A stretch of 64,000 nt of DNA from Trichuris trichiura (lineage: Eukaryota > Nematoda > Enoplea > Trichinellida > Trichuridae). The stretch covers positions 5,084,001-5,148,000 of the forward strand of contig JBAJFE010000014.1 in the NCBI GenBank assembly GCA_037903355.1, read 5' to 3'. The translations under genes and the position numbers were made by a program. The notes under the pieces are model-generated. The model saw only the letters and a program-made list of their open reading frames with translations, did not search any database and was not told the DNA's origin. Below, in pieces: positions 1 through 12,897 of this stretch (position 1 is the stretch's first letter; each line of letters opens with the position of its first letter).

Positions 1-289
1 TTCTTTTCTGTGAACTAACTGAATGATGTGAGGTATGCTCTACAATGACAGGTGCCTCTGTCGTTTGGCATCTCGCCGTAGTCGGGTCCCTCTCTTCTTT
101 GCATTACTAATAACAGGAGATCCGTTTAAGTGTAGCTTTAGTGCTGCTGTGCTGTCCTATCTTGAAAATATGTTGCTTGGAGCGAACTCTTTCCTGTTTC
201 TCCAGTGTATGATGCAGAGCAGTTAATCTCATAAAACATTCAAGCTCTTTACGATTTGTGCGATTGAATTTTTAAAATCTTACACATCG

Positions 290-900
290 TTGAATAGTGC
301 TTTGCTTAACTGTTTTGTATAAAGTCCCACGTTAGAAGAGCTTTTGAAAAACACTTTAAGGTTTACAGTCTTGCATAGGTTTTACATTTTGTCTCTTTTG
401 TCCTCAAAGCAAAGCACGTTTAGTAGTCGATCTGTTATATAAGAGTTTGAGTTGATGCGATACGCATTATTCAGTATATGATTCATCATTCCAGAGATCA
501 ACTTTCCTGGGTAATCATTTCTTATGAAGCTGTTTATTATATTCTGTATTTCCCACTGGAAAAATTTTAAATTACAAATGTTGATGGTTCTGTCCATTAT
601 TCCATGTACAGTTTTAGTGAGCAATGCTTTTAGAGGGAGTGATTAGTGTTGCAGGCATCTACCAGAATGGACTAGTTTTCTGTAAACTGTCTTCTTTGAC
701 TGATTTTTAGCTCTTGTGACTACAGTGTTTAGAAAAGGGGCTTCTTAGTTTGCTTTTTTGTGCTTGAGCTTATATGTTCAGGAAGAGCGTCACTAACATG
801 TTCTAAGAGGAGTTGCTCTTTGCCATTTTCTACAACAGGGAAGACGTCATCCTCGAAGTCAAGCTCAATTTGTCTAGCAAAAAAGTACCATCTTATTTGA
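290..900 (-). pseudogene. Decayed Penelope-like element reverse transcriptase fragment
   Basis: Read on the minus strand, this stretch matches the intact Penelope-like ORF at 58838-60931 in order. A D-D-V block followed by LLLEHVSDALPEHI matches the region after the catalytic YVDD. TVYRK...HSGR matches TVYRKPTHSDR. GIMDRTINIC and NDYPGKLISGMM match GMVDRALTVC and NGYPSKFINSII. A lower block (NLKVFFKSSSNV, about 290-370) matches NFNVRFKSSCN. The frame carries stops, for example just after the HSGRCLQH block and near 379-381, and both ends of the domain are missing. It is an old dead copy of a different PLE subfamily from the one at 58.6 kb. No promoter or terminal repeat was recognised. Confidence 0.75.
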
Positions 901-1714
901 ACATTCCATTCTGTTGCTTCAGTTTACGGTAAGATGATTTATTTTTAAGGTTTAGTTATAACTATTATAATTTATTGATAGCGCCTTTACTACTGGTTTG
1001 TTCACTTTTAAACGGTCAACAGTTCAAAGGGGCTAATACTTAAATCTGTGCTCCTGCTATCTTAACTTGAAAAACAGTTCCTCATACAGTTACGTGGCCA
1101 CATGGTTAGGTGCTAACGATGGGCAGTTTTCTCATAGAAGTGTAAAGTTTTGGTATCTTTGTACGTAGTCTTCTGCCAATACCGTGGACAAGCAGCGTCG
1201 TCAAAACTCTGCGCCCGAGCAAGGAAAACTTACACTGCTGTCAAGTCATTGCTTTGCATTGGACAAATGCATTTGCACTGCACCAGTAGAATTTCAGTGT
1301 TTTGCCATAGTGCCTGAACTATCCACATTTTTTGGTTAGACATCTAAACCTTAAGTAGTTCAAAGCAACCGCTACTTTTCTAGCATCAGTAAAAAGTACG
1401 TATTTTCTAAATCACGGAAGAAGAATTATTTTGCTTTATATCGTCAGACACCATAACTTCGCGTGAGCGAAAGATCAGCGTGAATAGGACGTTCTAGATG
1501 TTGGAGTTGAGACGGAACAAGAACTGAATGGATCCTTAGGTGAGTCATTTAACAATCGACGACACAAGTAAGTCATAATGCTTAGGCAGAGAAGGCAGAC
1601 GACTGCAAAAACTGTGAGCAATAGAATGGCTACCGTTAAATCGATGCAAAATTCCTCAGTCCCTGAAATATGGCACCATTATGTATGCGCTCCAGCAGTT
1701 AGTGTATATAAAGG
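901..1714. other. Intergenic, nothing recognised
   Basis: AT-rich sequence between the PLE fragment and the 3' end of the first ZP gene. I see no exon with a family signature, no RNA gene and no clear repeat. Confidence 0.4.
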
Positions 1715-3136
1715 TCAGAAATTACTTGCGCTTTGGATGAGCTCTTGAGGAGAAGTGGGAACTATGGACTGCAGTTCCTGCTGCTCCACTCGAATTACTG
1801 CTGTTAGGTTGTAGTTCTCTTCCAGTGGAAACCACGAATTAGCATGTGTGCGTTTCCTTCTCAGATGCAAAGTAGTATTGTTCACAGTTACCTGGCATTG
1901 CTGCGAAGGATAGCTATTAGCTTAAAGGACGCGCGTAACCTACGTACCGGTCTGTTGCAGTTCTGCAGGCAAGGTCGAACTTGACATTGAACGTATACTA
2001 ACTGAGATGTGGTGAACTGAAAACCGTACATGTGCACATACACGTGCTTAGCGCCAGTACTGGCATGCGTAGTTGTGAAAGCTGGCACGTCCACCGCACG
2101 ACTCAGCTGGGTGGCACATCTTAAAAGTTCGACAAGTAGACTTCAAGGTTTATTATAATACTTTCTTAACCGTACCCATCTTGATCTATAATGCTTATGC
2201 TGGTTTCTGGAATGTTAGTTCCATCATGAGCATAGCAGTCATGCACATAGAAATCATATATGCCTAAAGGAAATGATGAGAAGAAAAGTTGGTATGCTTA
2301 AAATGTTGAAATACTTGTGTCCTCCATTATTACGTCTAAAGTTACACGCTGACCAACGTGAACAGTGTCCACGACGCTACCTTGAATGCCGTGTCCGTCC
2401 CGGATGACCATTTTCAACAGTGGACTTCCACCACTGCCAGTCACTACATCAGCGTAGGTTCTTGGGCTGAAGTGAAGTCATACTGCTCACTCCTCAGGTA
2501 ACATTAATTTGTTAAAAACAGCGTACCTGATCAAAAGACCAGGACCATTAATTCCAGTAGGAAGAGTGAGCGTTATATCGTCCATATTGTAGGCACACCG
2601 AACGGTTAGCCCTTCCATGCCTTCAACCAGCAGATCTCGCATTGGACTAAGTACCAGTGTGACTCCGTATTCCCCATCAGTCTGTGAAAACTGCACCGCT
2701 GAGTTTCCAATGCGCATTATTGGCCAGGTGAAAGTTTTTAGTCAAACAAAGAGGGCAGAACTCACTTCGGTATGCTCAAGGCCGCAATAGGGCTGTTTTG
2801 TAGGTATCGGATTGAGCGGCAAGCGCAACTGCAAGCGGTGGGAGCCGTCGCCCTCCCACCGGCATTGCGGTGTTTGATAGAATTTGTTAGCGAAGACAAT
2901 ACCGTTGAATGGCTTGGCGAAGTGAAGATCTACTGTGATTTCTTCGCTGTTGCACTCAACAGACCGATCTGCAGAAATTGATTTCGGCGGGATTTTGAAA
3001 TGCAAAAAGCTTACCTCGGAGCAGTTGCGACGAGGCCCACCGGATAAGCTATAAAATTAGAAAACTAATTAGCGTAATCATGTGAATTGGGGAAACTTAC
3101 AGTCAAGGTTATGGCCAGCAAAACAGCTGTGTTCAT
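1715..3136 (-). CDS. ZP-domain (cuticlin-like) secreted protein, multi-exon
   Basis: ZP proteins polymerise into extracellular matrices such as nematode cuticle. Exons on the minus strand, by frame continuity: 3101-3136 (start plus hydrophobic MNTAVLLAITLT), 3015-3048, 2766-2968 (VECNSEEITVDLHFAKPFNG, the ZP-N core), about 2530-2690, then exons near 2310-2470, 2150-2250, 1935-2085 and 1715-1840. The ZP-C part shows VHDCYAHDG, an IIDQDG strand and GFQF...VYVQCQVRPC. The last join gives a basic R-R-K-R stretch that fits the furin-type cleavage site expected after a ZP domain. Introns of 46-80 bases have normal GT/AG ends. Where relatives have Cys after the D-x-x-G motif, this frame seems to read Arg. 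The protein ends at the TGA at 1715-1717, about 45 residues after the basic site. The choice of the last two splice sites is uncertain. No membrane anchor was seen after the cleavage site. Confidence 0.72.
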
Positions 3137-5299
3137 GGCGGTAGCAATTTTGGGTGAGATTCAATTTCTCACAAGCTTAGGAAGATCAAGTCTACGGTAG
3201 AGAAGCTGAGTTGCTGGAATGACCAAGGTGATAAAAGGCTTACGTAGCGATGGTGTACAGTGATCATAGTTTAAATATTTAGCTCAAAGTGACCCTGTGG
3301 TCCAGGTCGATCCGATAACCACAAACAAGGCACTTGACCAGCGGTCCCTCTCGTCTGTTTGCTTACCAAGAAGTCCAGTGTCGCCCATGGGGAACTGCAA
3401 CAGACGGCATGCTTTGTCTTCACATTGACAAACGAGCGACCTAACGCCTCATGATAATCCGGTTTGTGACAGCCCCACCGACTGCTACGCCTGCCTGTCT
3501 AAGGGGGTTGGCTGTCAAGCGAAAAAACGAGTTTAAAGTTTTCGCGCATCGAAGGGTTTATTGTTCGTTAAAAGGATGACGTGTTCGGGTGATCACAGGG
3601 CAGGCAGCTGAATTTGCCACCGTCGCAGTTTCCTCAAAATCTGTGACCGAACGAACTAGCGGCATATTTTCACGGTCAGGCGGATACAGCGGTCATCAGC
3701 TAGCCACCCGGAAATTATGGACGTTCAGCTTCAGAAATTAGCAAAGCGCAACCCATGCTCGACTATTGATAAGCGCAAAAACTAGACACCATGAAATAAC
3801 TGATTCCTGACTGCACTAGCCTGAAAGTTGCATTCAAAGCAGCTTATCTTTGAAGAAGGGACACTAGTTTCTTTGAATCATTATGGTGTGAATTAATAAC
3901 CCAGGAATGGGTGTCAAAATCATAATCGGAAGGAACCTACTGCATGAAGGGCTGGCATCCGCCAAGGAACAATGAAGAGTACTTGTGCCATGTTCATTCT
4001 GACTCCGCGGGCTACTTGAGTTTTAGTTTCTAGGGTCAGGTCGATCTAGAGAAATAAAGTCACAAGTCAAGTGTCCAATGAGCGTGGCCAACTTTTGCAA
4101 GTCGGCATAGTGTTACCAAAAGTCCACATACCAGGGACACTCAGAAGTGAACCAATGCCTCGTCCAATGTGGTTCAAATGCAAGTTGGCCAGTACTTTGC
4201 CAAGGTCTGTTCAAACGTTTGAATTCTTTTCCGCCCTTTGCACGATCATATGCAAATTTGCTTTGTTAACAATGCTCATGTCAACTTAATTTTTTACTTT
4301 TTATTCTTTCATTTTGCTATTCACGTTTATTACTTTTTAATATCAAGTTCAAGTCATGCAAATTGTGCACCAAGAATCAGATTTTAAAAACAGATCAGCG
4401 TAGGGTGAAACGGTTTATTCCTGTTAATTCTTATCAGCGGCTGCGAGTAAACAACATTCGTCCAAACAACGGACGGGTCAGTTGCTTACCGGTAAAAGTG
4501 AGCTCACTGCTCCTGTATGTACTAAGGTTCAGAGCTTCGGAAATTATTGCTTTTTGTCATCACCTTCGCATGAACAGTAGCTGCACACCTTTAGAGCTCT
4601 ACCTGTGCCTATTCTAATCCCGCGAAGTCATATATGATTATATGCATAAGACATTATTAATGAGAAGATTGTATTTGCGAAGCAATTTTATGTCCACTAA
4701 AATACGTTATTTACTTTTAAAAGTTACTACAAATGAAATTTTGAAGTTCCTTCTCCCGGAAAGTCCAATTGTAAAACCGCTTTCCTACTCCACATTTTAT
4801 TTTTCTCGGTTTCTGCGTTAAGAAAATGCTGAAACTAATGAAGTTTCTGAAAAAGAGGTTATATGACAGCAGGTAAATATATCCTGAGATCGCTAGGTTT
4901 TTTGTTAAGAAAGCAGATACTATTAATATTAATATCTGTGTTGATGAAGAACATTAGAATTTCGAGCACTGCTTCTTAGCTGCCACATAGTTCTTTGCAT
5001 GAGGTATTCTGTATCGCACAATCTCCAATCACTGAGGGCAGACCAAGTTGGTCCTGAAATTTTTGTAGGTGAAGCTTTGCTCTGCCATTTTCCTAAAACT
5101 GCTCATCCGTCCATTGGCAGACCACTTTTTCCTTTTAACTGGAGAATAGAAGGAAAATATAAGCGGGCAAAAGCCATGTGACGATCTTGCGTCAAAAGCG
5201 CCAAGGTACGAAAGCAGACAGGATCGCTTGTAGTGAGAGCTTTCTGCAAGCCATACATCACTATGCGGTACTGTAAAATTGCAAGAAAATTCAAGGTCA
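3137..5299. other. Intergenic, nothing recognised
   Basis: Upstream region of the first ZP gene. Short ORFs are present but none shows a family signature or a coherent exon chain. Confidence 0.35.
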
Positions 5300-5512
5300 G
5301 CAGGAAGTGAAGCAGTCAACTTCCTGAAATCTTGGACAAGGCTTAAAACTGCTGACGACGGAACAAGAGCAGTTCCGAAACGTACGGTATTCGATTTGTT
5401 CTGTAATTTCTCTAACAATTTGCTCATCCATTCGTTGGTAGGGCACTTTGCAGTTTACTTACAGATACATCCAACAGGCCAAACCCGTGAATCAGAAGAT
5501 CAAATATGAAAC
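5300..5512 (+). mobile_element. Penelope-like element 3' end fragment
   Basis: This is nearly identical, in opposite orientation, to the 3' end of the PLE at 58.6 kb. It includes the hammerhead-like core (CTGACGA at 5352-5358, a GGAAC/GTTCC stem, then GAAAC), the CTCATCCATTCGTTGGTAGG block, and the terminal block ending near AAACCCGTGAATCAGAAGATC. No coding sequence remains. It is the 5'-truncated type of insertion common for target-primed retroelements. Confidence 0.8.
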
Positions 5513-8500
5513 AAGGCTTAAAATTCTAATGCGTTATATTTTTCCTGATTTATTGCATACTGTGTTTGGCTGCGGGCACTTTAATTTATCTGCTCTTGTG
5601 AATAAAATCTTTTGCTCCTTTCCGCTGTGTTGAATTCTGACTTTCGCAAGTGTTGTTCAAATATTTCGCCTTTCTCCATAAATAGTCTCCATGTTTTTAG
5701 GATTATGCAAAACGTAACCACTTAACGTTATAAACAAGATTCGTTTTAATATCAGAAAACACTTTTAGTCACATTCGTTGAAATTACCTTTGCGATACAG
5801 TGCTGCACGCACACTGTGGGAAATGTTATGCCATTTCGCCGAAATCGAGAATGGTGGGCTTGAATACATTTCTGTTTGCGCATGAATATGAAGCAATGGG
5901 TTCACGCTACAGCAAAACAATTTTCAAGTAGCTCTGTTGGCTACAAATATATGAAATTTCAGAACAGATTCTATAAACTCCTTTAACTGCGATAAGAGTT
6001 TTAAGTGTACTACATCTACACACGTTGAGGATTTGTGTAAATGTCTGAACTTGGACGCAACAGCCAAATGTTCATGGAGACAGTGCATCTGCTGAATAAA
6101 AATTTTTCAATTCTCGTCGTAGTGAACATTTCGTTGTATGATAACATGTAGCATAGTAATGTTTCATATTTTTCTCAGCGTATTAAAGCTTACTCAGCAG
6201 AATGAAAAAACAATTGCGTGAGAAACTTTAAATGTTGCAAAGCAGTGTGGACCAAAAATTGCTTAGAACGTTTATTCATATGATATATTTTTTTACGAGA
6301 ATAACAGTGAACAAAATAAAGCACTCATCACGTCATGACTAACGCTTTAAGTTGCTCAGCGTGCACAGATTTATTTTCAGGCTGACTTTTTCCATACTTC
6401 CAATCAGTATGTGTTCTCGTTTGCTAAATTCCACGAAATAAAAACGAGAATAGATCGAACAGTTTCTCGACCGTTTACTAGCCTGCACTCAGCTGCACTC
6501 TTTTCTATTGATAGTAACTTTTTGTTTCATTGAGGTTAGTCTTATTCAACTGTTAATTTGATAGCTGCGAAAAGTTGGGATGATTTATTATTTATATACG
6601 TTTCCGCCATAATGTGTGATTGTTATTTCTTTCTTTTTCGTTGAGAAGCAATCCGTTCACAGGATAAAATTTAATGTTTAAAAAATAAAGCTGAGACGGA
6701 ACTGAAGATCGTTTAAAACATGTCTGGTTTTGTAAACCGGCGGGTATCACGTTTGTGTGCTCATTGTTTTTCGTTTGCTGTAATGTCACTGCTGTGGTCG
6801 ATCGAATGGACGCTCACTCTGCCACCTGAATGGTGATGTAGGAAGGACACTCGACGGCTGAAGATAGATCTGACGGCTTGCTAACACTAAAACCTGCTCA
6901 GCGAGTAGGCAAGTCGCGACGATGACGGGTAAGGCTCAGACCTGAAAGTTTCGCCGGAAACGTTTTGGGCGTTAAAAGTTGTCCTTTTAGCGGATTTCTT
7001 CACCGCAAAAAAGGAAGAAAAATCTAACGAATAGAGGATTAGAAATTGAAATGCCTATTGTCGCTTTCGGTGGTTCTCTACAGAGCACTGATTTAAGATT
7101 TGTAGCAGTTCTCAGTAAAACGGTTTGTTTTAATTTCGGTTAATTGACCTGCAGGGTTCCATTTTATGGGACCGTTTTCTCTTGTTCATAAAAAGTAGTG
7201 CCCACAGTTGGAGAAGAAATGCTCTAACAATGCTACCACAGATAGCAGAAGAAAGTTCCAGTTGTAGGCGCCAATGGTGCCGGGATAAGAGGTTTCAGTA
7301 TGGACATATTCTGTCGTTGGGATTTGAAAAACTGAAACAAAAGTCGGGTATGTTTAAAAAATATACTGCACGAAAGGCATCTCTCCCGTTCGCATGTAAT
7401 GATAGCGTTAATGACATGAGTTCATTCTTAGAGCGCCAACGACTAAGTAAAGTGAGGCCTGTGCTCTCTGTTTGAGTTATTGCTTCTGGATTACATGCTA
7501 CTTGCAATCAACGAGAATTAACCATTCTGTAAGAGCAGTAGATAATTGAGCTTAATGCGTCATGAATCTTGGAACACCATACCATTGTAAACATTTTCCC
7601 TTCTTTCGTTAATGGGTCATCACTGCTTGCTTTTAAGACCGTCCATGTTGGGTCATAGTCTTTTCTTATCCGCTGTCTGGTCAGACATACGCGGCCGGAT
7701 ACTCTACTCCTGAGTGACCAAGAAGGCAGCATAAGCAAGTAACGACAGTGATCTAACTTTTGTTTTATACGCCAACTGAAGTGAAAGCGAGCAGCATTCA
7801 ATTCCCAGGTACTAGTACCTAACCATCGTTTTGCTGGAATCTTATATCCACGATTTTACCGTTCTTTGCAATGATTTCAGATCCATTGTAGTTATGCTAT
7901 TTTCCACAAGAACTCATCACACCTAATCGCAAACGTTGGAATACTAGTTATGCACCGTAAATTTCAAACTTTTTCTTTTTCTTCTTCTGTAAAGTATTCT
8001 TTGTTTGAACTGTTCGAAGATAAGGAGATAACCCGTTATTTGTAAAATTTTTACTGATCTTAAAATCATATCAAAAGGCAAAGCTGCTTGTCCCTTCATC
8101 AATGCTTCAATAACCGGAGAGTGGTTAAGAAGGTACTGATGATAGGACATGCCGGATCCTGAAACTTTTGCCGTTTGATGTGACTGTGGTACAGGTATGC
8201 CCCGCTTTAGAAATATCGTCTCCAGTTCCATCAACCTTCATAAAGTGGGGCATGCCTGTATCAATAAAAGTGTTACAAATAATGAGTTACTTGCATAGAA
8301 ACGCACTATTCCACAGACTCTTGCTTTTTATTTAGCTTTCCCTTTTGTTAGATTTTGCCTTTGAGATAAGGAGTTTCGCAAGTAAAGCAAAGTTTTATTG
8401 CCCTATCGGTCGAAAGTAAGCAAATGATCTTCTCTTCACTGAAGATTTTACGAAAACTCTGGCAGAAAGAATGCAAAAGAAGTCTTTAAAATTAAAAGAA

Positions 8501-8823
8501 TGATGCACTTCCTTGAATACCGGAAGAACGTTGCTAGTTATTAAGAGAGTATTACTAATGCTTTTCAAGCAACCGGTTCGTTTGCCTGACAGACTGACGT
8601 ACCGAGAACGCTTAGCAACAACAACAACAGCAACAACCAAATTATTTTGTTAAATATGTTCCCTCACAGTACAGGAATGCGAAAACGTTATTAATAACTA
8701 CGAGATCAAAATCGCTGTGTGGAATTTGCTCTGTTACTCTCTGACCTTTCCGGTTTTTTATTATTGGCAAGGCTCCTGAAGAATAAAATTAGTGATTTCC
8801 AAAATGAAATTAAAAAAAGATAC
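5513..8823. other. Intergenic, nothing recognised
   Basis: AT-rich stretch with several ORFs of 65-97 codons (for example around 7182-7475, 7508-7801 and 7944-8234) whose translations show no known domain, signal peptide or consistent splice partners. I cannot call a gene here. Confidence 0.35.
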
Positions 8824-10134
8824 CGTGAAATTGCAGCTCTCACAGAATTCTACTGAGCACACAAAATTGACAGTTTCTGTTTGAGGAAAACGAAAGGCAC
8901 CAAACGTCACGTAGTAAACAGTTGAATGATCATCTCGACTCCGCGCCATCGGACCCATTATAGTGGGCTGTTGTGGGCATCTGTAAATGTCCATGTAAAC
9001 TTTATGGCTAATTGATGCAAATTCTTTCTGTGATAAGCAGTTGTATACTGCGGCTTCAACGAAGATAGCTGAAAGGGATTAATTTTTGTCAAGAAATTGT
9101 TGGACCACAAATACACAAATGACTTGTTGTGTGACTAATGGTATACGAATATCAAAGGGTATAAATAAAGCTTTCTCATTGAAAAAGAACAGTAACAACA
9201 ATAAATGTTATTATCATTACTAGTTTTTAAAACTACGTTGCTGCATATGCGCACCCGGTTAAACTTGTGGATCAAAAATCTTTGGTATTATCCAAAAGCT
9301 CCACTATCCCATGGGTAGCGTAGTTATGCTGAAAGTCTTCATCATACTTTTTAAAAAATTTTAATCAGTTTTATTCATTAGGTGATTTCTTTTCTACCAG
9401 TTTATGAAGTATCTGATAAGCGTGATTTTCAGCGTTGCGTACTTTTGTTCTTTAACCAAACAATGACAGAAGCAAAACAGAATTGATTTTGTGCTACACT
9501 TACGGCTAGGAAGTAATACTCATCAGCCTTTGTGAGAATAAGTACACGCTCTTCCAGACCGATGGACTGAAATGAGCATGCCCTACGGAAACTGAAGACG
9601 GAGATTTGTATGTTCTGATTGATTACGACTCTGCTGCGACCACCTGAAAAGTTACAGAAGTGCTTGGCATGAACTGCACGAATTTAGCTGCCGGCACATA
9701 TCGACGGGTAAAATACATAAGGACAGGAAATGGGTGGCACATCAGCTGGTTGAATCCCACGCGGAAAAAGGGGCGGAATCTTGGCAAATTTCTTTACATA
9801 ATTAGCGAAAAAAATGTTTGCTGTGGCAGATTGTTACAAATGAGAAATGGATCCTGTAGATAACCCCAAAACGAGAAAACTGGATAAATTTGGACAAGCG
9901 ATCAAATCCACGCCAAATGCAAAATGTATTGCGAAGTGGCGCTACTCTGTGTACTATGGGACCAAGAAGGTATCATCTGTTATGAACTGACGCAGTTATG
10001 CCAGAAGGTTAAAGCGGATTTCCACTGCACAGAGCTTCGAAAATTCACCCACGTTTTGTAACTGAAGAGGCTGAATTTTGGTTCGAAGAAACGTAATGTC
10101 AACCTTTTGTACGACATGGCAGGGCCACAAGGTG
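8824..10134 (-). CDS. ZP-domain gene, probably a decaying copy
   Basis: Minus-strand exons line up with the ZP genes on both sides. About 10000-10134 reads VVQKVDITF...SKLCAVEIRFN, like a ZP-N segment. 9504-9643 reads RRACSFQSIGLEERVLILTK. The exon ending at 9328 reads HNYATHGIVELLDNT, the equivalent of CYAHDG...IIDQDG. 8824-8980 reads PTIMGPMARSRDD and then FRFPQTETVNFVCSVEFC, the ZP-C end. The Cys of the CYAHG motif is replaced by Asn. After DNT the frame runs into TGA with no GT donor at the place needed to reach the next exon. A start codon with signal peptide was not found. I think this is a pseudogene or a gene with an exon I have missed. Its position between two ZP genes points to tandem duplication. 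Confidence 0.5.
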
Positions 10135-11128
10135 CTTTAGCAACAAAAATACACTTGATCAGTTGGAATGCAAGGCGATATCCGTGTCTGATACTCATTA
10201 CAAACGGCAGCTATAGATAATCATCTATTCTGTTCAACGCTGCACCAGTTTTCCGTTCAGGGCTTCAAGGAATTGGTAGAAGTCGAAAAATGGGTGATGA
10301 ACTTCTTGGATCAAAGCCAGCTAGCTTTTACCGTTGTGGCATCTGTAAGCTGTGAGAACGTTGGCAAAAGTTTATTGAAAAGAATGGTGGCCGTTTGAAC
10401 AGACAGTTTTCGTGCAGCTTGACTTCAAGAGTATTTTAAATCGTCAAAAAACCGGTAGAACTTTTGTACAAATGCGACAGCAATTTCTTAGCGGGGTATT
10501 TCATGTCATCACTCTAAAAAGTTAGGCAAAAAATGTAAACCATCGCGTAGCTACATATGCTGAATTAAAACCGCTTCTGACCTCATTAAAAGGACGAGAA
10601 ACAGTTATGAAATCCATGCAAGACTTCGTCGTCAGGTAACAACTTATCAGCTACCAGTATTTTTCAATGCACGATTAAGCTCTCTTTGAAAGGCGTTGAC
10701 GTTTAATGCGTTTGAACGAAGTGAAACTACCGTTGCAGTCTTTATCAACGCTTCCAAGTGGCATTTTCATAACTCCAGTGATAAAGTAGGTTACATGCGA
10801 GGGCTTTCATAGGATGATGGATTGGATCAATTTGTGTCCTCGTAATGATTAAAGGTCTGTCTGTCTGCCACGCAGAGAAAGTGGTTACGTAGGAACACTA
10901 CCACAGCCTATTCCAAATCAAGAATCGTTATGAATCTAATAACCGTGATTCTGTTGCTTCTTCATTCTATAACCAGATGAAGCATTCATTCACAAGCTTT
11001 TATCCATTTTAAGTTTTAAGTTAAACTTTGTAAAATTTTAATTGTAATTCGATGTGTAAAAATTTATGCTCCAACCAACTGTACTTCTGCAGGCCGCTCA
11101 GGCAGCAGCAACGGTCAGAATAAGGTGT
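10135..11128. other. Intergenic, nothing recognised
   Basis: Region between two ZP genes. It may hold 5' exons of the middle ZP gene, but none could be joined with confidence. Confidence 0.35.
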
Positions 11129-12485
11129 TCATTGGAAGAGGCTGTATGAAGACTTTTCCACGAAGGATATTTCCCACCGCTTGCATTTTCGAATAGAACA
11201 GAGGAGTATTATTTTGAATAATATAAATCTAAAGATACTTAGAGATGAGACGCTCAAACGTAGTGAACTCGCGAAGTTGCCCTACGGTAAAGAAGGTATC
11301 ATTTGATCCAGTGTGCCCTATCTGACAGAACAAATGAACATGTTGACGAAGGGACAGAAAGGAAGAGAATTGACCTATCTTTAAACATTATCATCAGGAA
11401 GAACGTTAGCAGTACGAACCCGGTTTTGTCGATGAGATCAACATGAGCGCCGCTACGATTACCATGCGCATAGCAACTATGGACGAACATTTGAAATTTG
11501 TCTGTAAATGGAATCAGTCGTTAGTGCGAGATATTTGACAGCAGAATGCCTGACGAACCATCACTAAGTCTTGGCCCCTTTACAACAAGAGTAATAGGCT
11601 CTCCGAGATTCACCGTTCTTTGTACACGTTTTCCATGTAATCCGTTTCCTTCTAACACAAATACTTCGACAAAGTATTTTGGTCTCTCTGGAGTGCCGTG
11701 CCCATTTATGGTGATTTTTGGAAGGCTCATTGTTCTGAAGCAAAAAGTTAAGGCGCACTAATTCCCGTGTTGCTAACCAACTGGACAAGAACTGTTTGTT
11801 CTCCTTGAAAATTGTGTACAATATCCTGTTTCATTTTCCATTGCAAACTTTGTTCATGCCTTTCAGGTGGCTTTTCTTTGCAAACAAATATGTAACGCTT
11901 ATCGTCCCTGCTTTTACTGTACTTGTCAAGTTGTACGTAGATTTCATTTTCCAAGTGTACAATTCTCTAAAGCATAAAACGAGTGCAGATGAATGAATTT
12001 CTGTATGCAATGTTTCCAGTCACATACATTTTCTGAATTGCGCCAGCTACGGGTTCCGCAGCGGAAACTGGGAACCTCAAACAGCATACGCTGCTCACCA
12101 TATTTGTCGTAATACATGCAGGATCTATCGTGTTGGAAGTTTGCAGAATAAATGCGTCCGTTGAAAGGATTGTAAAATTGAAATTTTGCAGTTATTCCGT
12201 TAACAGAACATTGAATGCCGACATCTACTTTAAGATTGTTTTCATCCACAAAAAAACCATTGAAGTTCTTAAATGCGTACCAGCAATGTCGGGGCTTTCA
12301 GGCCATGGTCTTTCCATAGAGGCAAAACTGTCAAAATTACCCACCACTCGCTGCTGTTTGAGTGATTCGACGGCTACCTGAAATTTACAATGCATAGCGG
12401 TAGAGCTTTCGTGGGTTAGATTTACCATTAAGCAAATTAAAGTTAACAGACATACTGAATCAGTCCTGTTCAATCGTTTTCTCAT
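11129..12485 (-). CDS. ZP-domain (cuticlin-like) secreted protein, multi-exon
   Basis: The start at 12483-12485 gives a basic N-terminus followed by a hydrophobic signal-like run (SVCLLTLICLMVNL). Exons that join in frame: exon 1 to about 12355-12380; 12028-12267 (VDVGIQCSVNGITAKFQFYN and PFNGRIY, ZP-N); 11782-11966 (ENEIYVQLDKY); 11559-11734 (GKRVQRTVNLGEPITLVVKG); and an exon ending at 11501 (FVHSCYAHGNRSG, HVDLIDKTG, ZP-C). Introns of 47-61 bases close the frame exactly. The C-terminus is not settled: a frame between about 11129 and 11280 with FRF...LLCSIRKC resembles the last ZP-C strand, but the splice phase into it does not fit well. Same strand and same exon logic as the gene at 1715-3136. 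Confidence 0.68.
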
Positions 12486-12694
12486 AATGCGTACGCTTCA
12501 TTCCAATACAGTGTGAATGAAAAAAAAATAGTTTTCAGAGTAAGCAACTTAGTTTTGCTTTCTTGGAGTACCAGATTTGCACATGGGAGAATACAGTCCT
12601 GTTCAGAAATTTATTTATTTCTTTAATAGATGTTCGGCACAATACGAGGCGGCGGAACGTCCTTGTACTGATTGTTGCAGCTGAAGTTGTGACA

Positions 12695-12897
12695 GAGTTG
12701 TGACAGTTCAAGAAGACGAGTTTCGGTGGTGCTCTGTCCCGGTGGCAAACGAATTTCAAAACACCGACGAAGACACTATTTCATCACAGCACGGTTCGTT
12801 GAGCAAGAATGGACCAAACGGCTACGGAAGAAACAGGTTAAATGGGAAGGCCAACGACTCAATCCAGTCGAGCACGGCAACGTCTAATAAACTGTGA
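12695..12897 (+). CDS. Unidentified 3'-terminal exon
   Basis: An acceptor-like site near 12694 opens a frame VVTVQEDEFRWCSVPVANEF continuing to the TGA at 12895-12897. The tail is rich in Asn, Ser and Gly and looks like the C-terminal end of a longer protein. Upstream exons were not found; the region just upstream is the 5' end of the divergent ZP gene. An 11-base direct repeat (AGTTGTGACAG twice) sits at the exon start, so a frameshifting duplication is an alternative to splicing. Function unknown. Confidence 0.38.

Noticed and set aside
3300..3560. Possible tRNA-like stretch in a GC-richer segment upstream of the first ZP gene
   Set aside because: No A-box/B-box pair or cloverleaf could be traced.
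5029..5427. 132-codon minus-strand ORF
   Set aside because: Its first half lies on the reverse complement of the PLE end fragment and it shows no domain.
12225..12380. Continuation of ZP exon 1 beyond the gtgggt/gtagcc donors
   Set aside because: The frame leaves the ZP pattern; splicing to 12267 restores it in phase.
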